64,000 bases of DNA, taken from positions 4,092,001 to 4,156,000 of the forward strand of contig OZ218953.1 in NCBI GenBank assembly GCA_965112735.1, given 5' to 3'. The notes beneath the pieces are model-generated. The model did not search any database and was not told where the DNA came from. It saw only the letters and a list, made by a program, of their open reading frames with translations. This stretch comes from Phaeosaccion multiseriatum (lineage: Eukaryota > Ochrophyta, other classes). The translations under genes and the position numbers were made by a program. Numbering within the stretch: position 1 is the first letter of the stretch; the number at the start of each line of letters is the position of its first letter. Below are positions 55,530-64,000 of this stretch, one piece after another.

Positions 55530-58500
55530 GGAGAAGCACGTACCGTCGAGGATGGCGGGGACCTCGTCCCTTGTGTACAAGTTGGGTACCTCCCCACTCT
55601 GTAGCACGTTGTTGACGTCCTCCAGGAAGCTCTCCTCCTTGATCTACGCGTCGTGGTCATACGAGCAGTTCACAGGTTGTCGACGAACCATAGATAGGAT
55701 GGGGGAAGGTAGGGAGAAGGGTGTGAGGCGATGTGAAAATGAGCCATCCACTGCCATCCATGGGTCTTCCGTCCGCCCCCCCTCACCCCACTCAGAATCA
55801 CCCACACACTGACTTGCTAGCCACCCATTGGATTTGCTGGTACCCACTCACTCACCTGGTTGTCGTTGAAGAGGAAGGTGACGGGCTTGCCCTGCACCCC
55901 GGCCTTGTCAAAGAGCACCTTTAGATCCTCCCGAAACTCAATGAGGCGATAGTTCTTGGTAATCTCAATGCTGAACAACTCGTAGCCCTTGATGAAGGTG
56001 GCGAGGCGGGTCAGACTCTGCCTTCCCGAGCCGCCCACTCCAACGAGCAAGAGGTTGCCCCTCTGTAGCGACAAGACGCGATGGATGCGTGCCACATGCA
56101 TGGCCGCATCTTTGAACAGCACCAAGTGCATGCTCACTAACTTGGGCTCCATGTTGTAGTCCTCCAGCCGCTCGTCCAGACTGATGCGAAGCTTCCTGGA
56201 GCCCGGCTGCTCCTCATACGGATCGTCGGCTGTGCCAGTGGGACCCGTGCAGCTCGTAAAGAGGCTGCCACTCTCTTCATCGTCGCAGTACTCCCCGTGT
56301 AAGGTACCCCAGTCGGTGTCGAACACGGCCTTCATCTGATCGTCCAGCAAGCTTCTGAAACGGCCGTGATCGTCGCTCTCGTCGGCTACGAAGCGATCTG
56401 CAAACACCCTTTGGGCCTCGTGTGCCCACAGACGGATGAGGCATTCAACCGTGTCTACGTTGGCAGGATCGGCTTGGAGGAGACCCTCCACCACCTTCAT
56501 ATAGGGGGGAGGAGAGAGAGGAGGGGAGAGGAGGGAAGAGGAGGGGAGGGAAGGGGAGAGAAGAAGAGGGGAGAGGTGGGGAGAGGACAGGAGGGGGGGG
56601 GGGGGGGAGGAGGGGAGGGGAGGGGAGGGGAGGGAAGAAGAGGGGAGAGGTGGGGAGAGGAAAGGAGAGGAGGGGAGGGGAGGGGAGGGGAAGGAGGGGA
56701 GGGGAGGAGGAGGGGAGAGGAGGGGACGGAAGGGGAGGAGGGACAGGGGGGTGGAGTGAATGAAGTGCACACACACACGCGCACACCCACACACCCACAC
56801 ACCCACCTTGGCCACATCGCGAAGATTGAAGAGGTAGTGCGACTTAACAGGCGTGGGCAGGAAGCACTCCAGCGATGCCTTGTACACCCCTAGGGTAGCT
56901 GTGGCCAGCTTGGTGCCCATTTGCTTTAACTCATTGTCAAAGTCGGCAAGCTTGGGGGTGAGGATCGAGTCGAAAATCTTGACGGCTTGACTGTCTGAGG
57001 GGAAGGTGAGGTTGAGGAGGTTGAAGCGTGCCTGGGTTCGAGCCGAGATGACCGCCCTTGCCCCACCAGGGGGAGCCATGGCACAGATGAGCTGCGTGTC
57101 GAGGATGAAACGCCAAGAGCACTTGATTCGGTCGTACCAGCCGCCGTAGTCCATCCAGAAGCGAAGGAGCTCCAGAGGAGGTTGGAAGGGAGATTCGGCG
57201 TTGGACCGTCGCGGCATGTTGAAGTCGTCGATGAACATGACCAGCTGCTTGCCTCCGGAGGGGCCTTGGTGTGGGTGTGGGTGTGGGTGTGGGTGTTTGT
57301 GTTGAGTGCGTCAGTGGGTGAAGGGGGATTTGGAGGGTCGGTGGGGCACAGGGGAGCAGGAAGGGATCGCACCATGTCCGTACGTTAAGGGGGGGGGGGG
57401 GTGGTTTTCTGTCCTGACACCACCCACCCACCCACCCAGGTAGCCAGCCAGCTAGTCAATCCACTGCCCTCTCCATCGACCCATCCACTGCCATCCTACC
57501 CCACCTACCGAGCTTGTCCTTGCTCCTCTTCTCCATGGCCGCCTCCACCATCAGTTGAGTGGTGCCGGAGTCCGTCGTGGCGCTAAAGTTAATCACAAGC
57601 TTGCTGTGTGTCTCCGGCAAGGCGGCGAGTTCTCCAAAGGCAAGCACCGTCTTGCCTGTTCCGCTGCCGCCCACTACCAGGGCGTCGTGCTTGCAAGTCC
57701 ACAAGGCGCGGAGGACAGAGGAGTTGCGTACGGTATCCACGGTGGGGACGATCATCTCGTGGAATGCCATTCCGCGGCGGTAGAGGAAGCGAGGCACCTG
57801 TGGATGTGGTGTGGTGTGGTGTGTGTGGGGGGGGTATGGGGTATGGGGTATGGGGTATGGGGTATGGGGTATGGGGGAGAGGGTTGTAGGCTTGCAACGA
57901 TCAGACCCTTCACGTCTTGTGATCCACGCAAAACCGCACCGCACCGAAAACACACAAACACACACATGTGCACATGCACGCGCACACACACAAACACACC
58001 ATACATACACACACGCACCCACCCTCCCTCCCTGACCTTGGTCTCCCACAGCAGCCAGTTGCGACTCTTGTTGTCCACAAAGTAGTCATAGACAGTGCCT
58101 GAGGGCGGGAACATGGTCTCCAAGTCCCTCAGGAAGCCGTCTAAGGCCCCCCTCCCGGCCTCGTCCACAGCCGCCATGACACTCCACACAAGAGAGAAAA
58201 CAAACCACTTCTCCGCGAGCTGTGCATAGCCTTCTGCCGAGGGGTCCAGCCCCCCTCCCTCTGCGAAAGCATCCTTCCCTTCCCCTCCTCCTCCTCCTCC
58301 TCCTCCTGTCTTCTTGACAACTGCACCGCCTCCTCCTGTTGCGCCTCCTCCTCCCTTGTCTCCCCCCTCCCCCTTATCTCCTCCATCCCCCCCGTCCCCG
58401 TCTCCTCCGCTGCCATCCTTTCCACCATCCCCCCCCCCACCGGAGGAGTCCTTCCCCCCTCCCCCCCCATCCTTGCCACCCCCCTTACCCCCCCCCCCCT

Positions 58501-61500
58501 CCTCCTCCTCCTCCTCCTCCTCCTTCCGCCGCCGAGCCATTGTGACTGGCCGTGAGACTGTCGTACAAGCGAGTCAAACTCGACACGGCGTTAAAGTCGG
58601 AGATGGGTACCGGCTCCGTACACAACGCACTCGAGGCCTTGAAGCGGAGCACGGGCACGACGTACTTGTCGAACCATTCGTGGTGCATGGCTTTGTGCTT
58701 CTCCGCCGCCTCTCCGTCACCGAACCTGAGTGAGTAGGGTGATAGTAAGTCAATTGGTGGGTGGATAGATAGGGGTGGTGTGTGCGTGCGCGTGTGTGTT
58801 TGTGGGTGGGTGGGTGGGTGCGCAAGTGTGTGTATGCGTGTCTGTGAGAGCGTGTGTGTGTGTGTGGCCTCTCCTCTCCCTCTCCTCCCCCCCCACCTCA
58901 ACATCCCCCCCCCCCCCCCTTCCCCCCTCCTTACCTGCGATGCAACCAGCTCTCCACAAAGGGCCTCCACCCCAATTCTGTAACGTCCATGTACACCATC
59001 CCGGCCCTTGAAACCGTCGCAGGACTCGCCACAGCAAGGTCCTCAACTTCAAACAAGAGACTCATGGAGTTGGTGAGGGGGATGCGGTCTCCATTGATGA
59101 GGGTCAAAATCTTATTGTCATCCTGTGAGGGGTTGGGTTGGGGTGGGGTGAGGATGGGCGTGCTGAGTCGGGTTGCAGTCTCTGCCTATCCTTCTCCCTC
59201 GCCCTCCCATTACTAACAATGCACTACTTACAAAGCAGCAATACTCCAAGTAAGCACTCATGACCACACCCACCACCCCTTCCTCCCTCCCTCCCTCCCT
59301 CCCTCCCCTCCTCTCCCCCCCTCCCTCCCTCCCTCACCATGACTGAGTTCATGCTCTCGATCCACATGGCGTCCACAGGCCCGTCAAACAAGATCCACTT
59401 GTCCTCAGGTTTGTCGGACTCCGCCTGCTGCTTAAAGATGGTCGACAAGATGCCATCCGCCCACTCGAAAGTGGCAAGGTCATAGGCTCCGTACAGCTCG
59501 TTGAGGGTGATGCTCTTGGGGTTAATGACATAGGGGACGGCGGGTTTGAACTCCTCCTTACCGGCTCTCGACAAGGCTCCCTTGGCGTCTGCGAGGGTGT
59601 GCCAAGCGACACTCTTGCCGGACATACTCTCGCCCACCTGGGGTTGTTGATTGGGTTGATTGGGTTGAGGGGCGGGGGATTGAGAGTGAGTGCAAGGGGT
59701 GAAGGTGTGTGGGTGTGTGCGGGTGTGTGTGGGTGTGTGTGTGGGTGGGTGTTGTGGGTGCGCACATGTGTGGCGGGCGTTTGTGTGTGGTTCGCGCTCG
59801 TGTGGCATCTTCTGCCCCCCCCCCCCCCCCCCCCTCCCATCCCTTTTTCTCCCCTCCCCCCCTCTTCCATCCCTTCCCCTCCTCCCCCCTCCCCTCTCCT
59901 CCCCTCCCCTCCCCTCCCCGCCCACTTGCACTCACTCACCAGCATGTTACAGTGTCGAGTCAACATGGAATCATAGAGCTGAATAATCTTCATCATGAGG
60001 AAGGGATGCAGCCTCAACTTCTTTGCCGACAGGGCATCCTCAATCGCCGTCTGCAGCGCCCCATACTCACTGACGGGCAGCTCCAACGAAGGGAAGAGGT
60101 CCCCGAGCAACAGCCGGAAGAGCCTCTCGTCGTCCTTGATAAACTTGGGAAGGTTCATGTCTCGCAACGCACGCATGAGGATCGCTTCTTCGTTCATCTC
60201 TGGGTCGGCACGCTTCAGAGCTCCAGCCATGTTCAGCACAGCCTATTTAGAGAGAGAGAGAGTGTGTGTGAGAGAGTGAGCGTGAGCGTGAAAGTGAGAG
60301 TGAATGTGATAACATCAGAGGGCCTCCTCCCTCAACCTGCTTGCCCCACTCACCCACCCATCCACCCACCCACCTACCCACCCTCTGTCCTGACACCACC
60401 CACCCACCCACCCAAGCACCCACCCACCCTCCCACCCTCACCTGACACCACCCACCCGTCCACCCACCCTCCCACCCACCCATTGACATACTCCCCACCA
60501 ACCCATTGACGTACTACCCACCCACCTTGAGGTTCCTTAATCCGTAGTCGTAGTGGTCTTGCTTGGAGAGCTGCTGCGTCATGAGGCTGTAAAGCGTAAC
60601 CGTCTTCTTGGCCAGCACCCTCGCCTCTCTAAAGCCCTCTGCGGCGAGCATGACCTCTGCGATCATGGCCAGGTCCGGCACCATCATCGCCACGGGGCGC
60701 ATCAGGGCCTTGAGGTTGTCCGGCAGCTCCGTACGGCCTGTGAGGGTAGAGAGAGAGAGGGAGAGAGTAGGTTGTGGGTGCGTGTGCGTGTGTATCCCTT
60801 CCTGCCCCTTCCTTTCTCTCCATGTAGGACACGTTTGTATCTACCCCACCCCGCTTAGCGTTTGACGTTAACCCCCATTATTCTTTAACGTTAACCCCCA
60901 CTACTCACTAACGTTTAACCCCCATCCACTACTCTTTAACCTTAACCCTACCTGCGTATCCCGGGTTCATGGTGATGAAGATGCCGCAGTTCGGGTTGCA
61001 CTTAATCTCCACACCCATGAACGTGAAGTTGCGCTGGTGGGAGGACAGCGCGTTGACGATGCTCAGCACTTGCATCGCCACCACAGAAATCACCTGTAGG
61101 GGGGTGGAGTAGACAAAGGCATATGGGGAGGGGGTTCTGGTGTGAGAGACAGACGGCTCACGCACACACCCACGCGTATGGGGGGGGGGGAGAGACACGT
61201 CCCACGCACACACCCATCCACCCACGCCAACCCACCCACCCACCCATTGACTTATGCACCCACCTCAATCTTGATGCGGTTGAACTCGTCGAAGCATCCC
61301 CAAGAACCGCTTTGGACGAGTCCGCTGAAGACCCTCCCCACACTCTTGTAGTCCATGCCATCGGAGCAGTTGATCACCACCACATACTTGGCCAGGTTCT
61401 TGCCCAAGTCTTTGACCGTCTCTGTCTTGCCCGTACCCGCAGGGCCCAGAGGGTTTCCGCCTCGAAATAGGTACATGGCGGTGATGAGTGTCAGGACGCA

Positions 61501-62273
61501 GCGGTCCGTCAAAGGGGTGACGACGAGGCGGCCGTTGTTTCCCTGGTACTCGTATGAGTACTCTAGGGCACAGTTGGTTTGGCGAACTCCACACATGCCG
61601 TGAGGGCCCTCGTCTCTACTGAAGATGAAGCGGAGCTGACTGAGCCAATCAAAGTCTTGCACTGAAGCGCAGCCCGCCTGGTTGTTGGGTGGGTGGGAGG
61701 AGAGGGGAGGGGAGAGGGGAGGGAGGGAGGGAGGGAGGGAGGGAGGGAGGGAGGGAGGGAGGGAGGGAGGGAGGGAGGGGAGGGAGGGAGGGAGGGAGGA
61801 GGGAAGGAGCAAAGTAAGGGAAACGAGCGTATGCTTCAAGTTCAGTGCACCGCTGCTCCATCCTCACAACGTGGTGAAAAGGGCTCTCACCCTCCCTCCT
61901 CCCCTCACCCACCCACACACGCACCCACCCACCTACGCACGCGCACCCACACACCCACGCCCCCATACGCCTCCGCCCACCCACTGACTTACTAACCTTG
62001 ATCATCCTCTCCATGACGTCACGATTGTGAATCTCCATGGTGATGAGCGACACCACCTTGTTCCTCTCGATGCGCGTGAGCTGCCCTCGGACCATGTCGC
62101 TGAGCTTGTTGAGGTGCCCGACTTGCTTCTTCTTCAGCGTCTTAAGGGCGCCCTTGTTACCTGACAGGGCCAGGGAGGAAAGTGAGTGAGTGCGTGAGAG
62201 AGATAGTAGCAAATGCCACCGGGTTTCCTTTGACCGTTTTCAGTTTCAGTTTCTTACGATGGCAGACAGACAG

Positions 62274-62304
<31 letters not shown>

Positions 62305-64000
62305 TACAGACATACATACATGCATACATACACACATACATACATACATACATACATACATACATACATACATACATACATACATACATACATACATACA
62401 TACATACATACATACATACATACATACATACATACATACATACATACATACATACATACATACATACATACATACATACATACATACATACATACATACA
62501 TACATACATACATACATACAGACAGACAGACACCAATGGTATGTTTCGTCAAGCAAGAGGTCGATATATAATACATAGGTTCGATATCGATATCGATTGA
62601 ATACCTGCGGAGATGGCGGTGAGTGCCTTGCCGCAGTCTGCGGTCCAGCTCACTGCACCAGTCGTGATGAGGAGCTGCCCCTGATAGGCCTTGGCCCACG
62701 CCTCCTTCTTGCCGCGGTAGGCCTGTAGGTAGGTAGGTAGCGGCAGAACGAGGGAAGGAGGGTGAGGTGCATGAATAGGGGATGGGAGAGGGAAGGAGGA
62801 GACGGGTGAGGTGTTAGGGGGGGTAGGGACCAACCCACGCCCGCACGCACGCACGCATGCACACATCCACCCACTCACCCACCCACACCTACGCCCGCAC
62901 CCACCCACATCAACACACCTGCAAACTCGAGGCGAGCTGTTTCTGTAACGCCTGCTGCATGGCCCCCTCGAGCTGCGCTAGCCACTGCTCCACAGGCCCG
63001 TCGATGACCAGATGGTTGACAAGGTCCAGGGTCTCCCCGTCGGGGCTGGTGAGCTGCGTGACCTCCCACTGCTTGTTGAGCTGCTTGCCTGGGGGCAGCA
63101 GGTGGAAGGCCTGTGGTGTCGTGTGGACATACACACATACATAAGAGAGCGTAAGGGGTACGTAAGGGGTAGGTGCGAGCTGAAACTGGACTACACCTTA
63201 TCATCTCATGCACCCCCCGCCGCTCCGCCCCCTGCCCTGCCCTTCCCTCCCCTCCCCTTACCTTGATGCCCTCGAAGCACTTCTTAAGATGCTTCTGCAC
63301 GGCCTCCGGGTTGCGACTCTGCCCCAAAATCTCGAGCAAATCATCATCCGACACAAAGTAGAAGCGTGGGAAAAGCATCCGCTTGGTCTCTAGGTACTGA
63401 TCCAAAGACTTTTGGATCTGCTCCAGGCGCTCATCCATGGAGGCGACATGGTCAAGCATGTCTGGGTTGGTGCAGCAGGCTCGACGCGCGTTAGGGTCGG
63501 CGTTAATGTCCACGAGGATGTCGGCGAACTCCGTATTCACTGTGTGTGTTGTGAGTGTCGTTGGTGGTGTTTGGGATACACGTTTTGGGGAAGGGAAGAG
63601 TGTTGGTGGCTGGTTGGCTACGTGAATAGCAGGTAGGTAGGTAGGTAGGTAGGTAGGTAGGTAGAGGCCTCGTGTCTGCTTCTTCCTTCCGCGCCGGGCC
63701 TACGTCGAGCAAAAGGAATCATACAGCCCTCACTTCAACTTCCACACACCTGTGTTGAACATGGCGCTCTCTGCAGGCAGCTGCTTGCAAATGTCCTCGC
63801 TGGCCATGAAGATACTCTCGAGGTACATCCACTTGCGCTGCACGGTCAGCACCATGTCGACCACCTGTGGCGTACAACATATCACCAACATGGCAACGCA
63901 GTCACAGTGGACAGGTAGGTAGGTAGGTAGGGAGGTAGGGAGGTGGGTAGGTAGGTAGATGAGGAGGGATTTCACGATAAGCAAAGCATAAGGAAGCAAA
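48329..64000 (-). CDS. Axonemal dynein heavy chain (5' partial)
   Basis: A flagellar motor ATPase. Twenty-two exons run from 63864 down to 48329 (about 3170 residues); the N-terminal tail lies beyond the window. Exons, high to low: 63864-63750, 63539-63262, 63110-62919, 62722-62605, 62160-61997, 61677-61264, 61093-60952, 60737-60526, 60242-59940, 59637-59338, 59122-58935, 58725-58037, 57797-57509, 57264-56807, 56494-55856, 55643-55544, 54778-54662, 54329-54182, 53755-53407, 53214-52939, 52662-52399, 52093-48329. Nucleotide loops: AAA1 [13 protein letters not shown]2 [11 protein letters not shown]3 [11 protein letters not shown]4 [10 protein letters not shown] (Arg for Lys, common in axonemal chains). 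[17 protein letters not shown] and CTTIDWF follow the family. The stalk and microtubule-binding domain lie in 53755-52093. The C-terminal axonemal extension ([18 protein letters not shown]) is present. The arm type was not assigned. A Gly-rich insert lies between AAA5 and AAA6. Confidence 0.95.
52223..52378. repeat. CA microsatellite in a dynein intron
   Basis: About 150 bases of (CA)n with CCCA interruptions in the intron 52398-52094. A second shorter (CA)n is at about 52892-52930, in the next intron upstream in transcript sense. Confidence 0.9.
53790..54143. repeat. CAGT tetranucleotide tract in a dynein intron
   Basis: Long (CAGT)n runs with occasional CAAT and AGCC changes fill most of the 426-nt intron 54181-53756. 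Confidence 0.9.
54781..55405. repeat. About 51-bp minisatellite, about 12 copies, in a dynein intron
   Basis: Each unit is of the form GAAGAGAGAGGGGGGGAGGG then GATGGACAGATGGAGAGGGG. Variants alternate ACAGATGGAGAG, ACAGGTGAAGAG and ATAGATGGAGAG. It fills the intron 55543-54779, where the transcript is C/T-rich up to the acceptor. A (GA)n tract (about 55444-55528) follows near the donor end. Confidence 0.92.
56504..56745. repeat. GGGGA-type tract in a dynein intron
   Basis: GGGGA, GGAGGA and GGGAGAGG repeats fill the intron 56806-56495. In the transcript sense this is a long C/T-rich stretch running to the acceptor ATATGAAG|GTGG. Confidence 0.88.
57815..57882. repeat. GGGGTAT heptanucleotide run in a dynein intron
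   Basis: A (TGTGG)n patch followed by about six copies of GGGGTAT lies in the intron 58036-57798. Confidence 0.85.
60345..60525. repeat. CACC-rich tract in a dynein intron
   Basis: Repeats of CCCACCCAC with CTGTCCTGACACCACC interspersed fill the part of the intron 60241-60527 next to the donor. Similar CCCACC patches occur in other dynein introns (for example near 53390-53406 and 61215-61262). Confidence 0.75.
61706..61805. repeat. GGGA tetranucleotide tract in a dynein intron
   Basis: About 100 bases of (GGGA)n lie in the intron 61996-61678, C/T-rich in transcript sense and close to the acceptor. Confidence 0.92.
62266..62533. repeat. GACA/CATA compound microsatellite in a dynein intron
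   Basis: (GACA)n at 62266-62305, (CATA)n at about 62302-62519 and a second short (GACA)n at 62519-62532 lie in the intron 62604-62161. The CATA part is almost perfect over more than 200 bases and encodes spurious Tyr/Val/Cys/Met and Thr/Tyr/Ile/His frames. Confidence 0.95.
63628..63662. repeat. GTAG tetranucleotide run in a dynein intron
   Basis: About nine GTAG (AGGT) units lie in the intron 63749-63540. A related run lies at 63915-63958, upstream of the exon starting at 63864, so two neighbouring introns share this motif. Confidence 0.88.

Noticed and set aside
54492-55660. Pro/Ser/Leu-rich frames in the 51-bp minisatellite
   Set aside because: Open in several frames because the unit length is a multiple of three and C/T-rich. 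The dynein exons on both sides splice across it in phase.
62182-62699. Tyr-Val-Cys-Met and Thr-Tyr-Ile-His repeat proteins
   Set aside because: Translation of the CATA microsatellite within a dynein intron.

Overview
This window is nuclear DNA from a flagellated ochrophyte (heterokont) alga with a secondary plastid. The genes are dense and carry many short GT-AG introns with GTGAG-type donors. Nuclear-encoded plastid proteins start with an ER signal peptide whose predicted cleavage site precedes Phe (SSA|F, GG|F). One thylakoid-lumen protein carries ER signal, transit region and a twin-arginine signal in series. A near-complete axonemal dynein heavy chain implies a flagellated stage. No bacterial operons, CRISPR, rRNA or tRNA genes were recognised. 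All gene models were made by reading exons, checking splice sites and carrying codon phase by hand. None has transcript support.

Layout. (1) 1-18089, minus: a large spliced gene with a class II CCA-adding/poly(A)-polymerase-like nucleotidyltransferase core, running off the left edge. One intron is about 12.6 kb and consists almost wholly of a CTGTCT-type satellite with higher-order structure. The exon-intron units beside it are duplicated. (2) 19.2-21.8 kb, minus: an unidentified spliced gene with a duplicated exon next to GGAA tracts. (3) 21832-24772, plus: a BioD-like P-loop + DRTGG protein, probably mitochondrial. It converges with a short acidic unknown (24796-25446, minus). (4) 25780-27603, minus: phosphomannomutase, with a TA-flanked MITE in an intron. 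It is divergent from a plastid PAP/fibrillin (27714-28606). (5) 29197-31314, minus: plastid triose-phosphate/phosphate-type translocator, divergent from a thylakoid-lumen protein (31464-32407). (6) 34851-47617, plus: UTP10/HEATR1, a large HEAT-repeat protein of the small-subunit processome, 14 exons. (7) 48329-64000, minus: axonemal dynein heavy chain, 22 exons seen, 5' end outside the window.

Two themes recur. Simple repeats occupy many introns, usually a different motif in each. Coding CAG runs and poly-Gly/acidic inserts enlarge the proteins. In both giant genes exactly one exon has a length that breaks codon phase by one base, each time at a poly-G run. This suggests homopolymer errors rather than real frameshifts.

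The best candidate for something undescribed is gene 1: its domain combination, its Cys-rich C-terminal exon that has no start codon of its own, and the satellite-filled intron born inside a local duplication.
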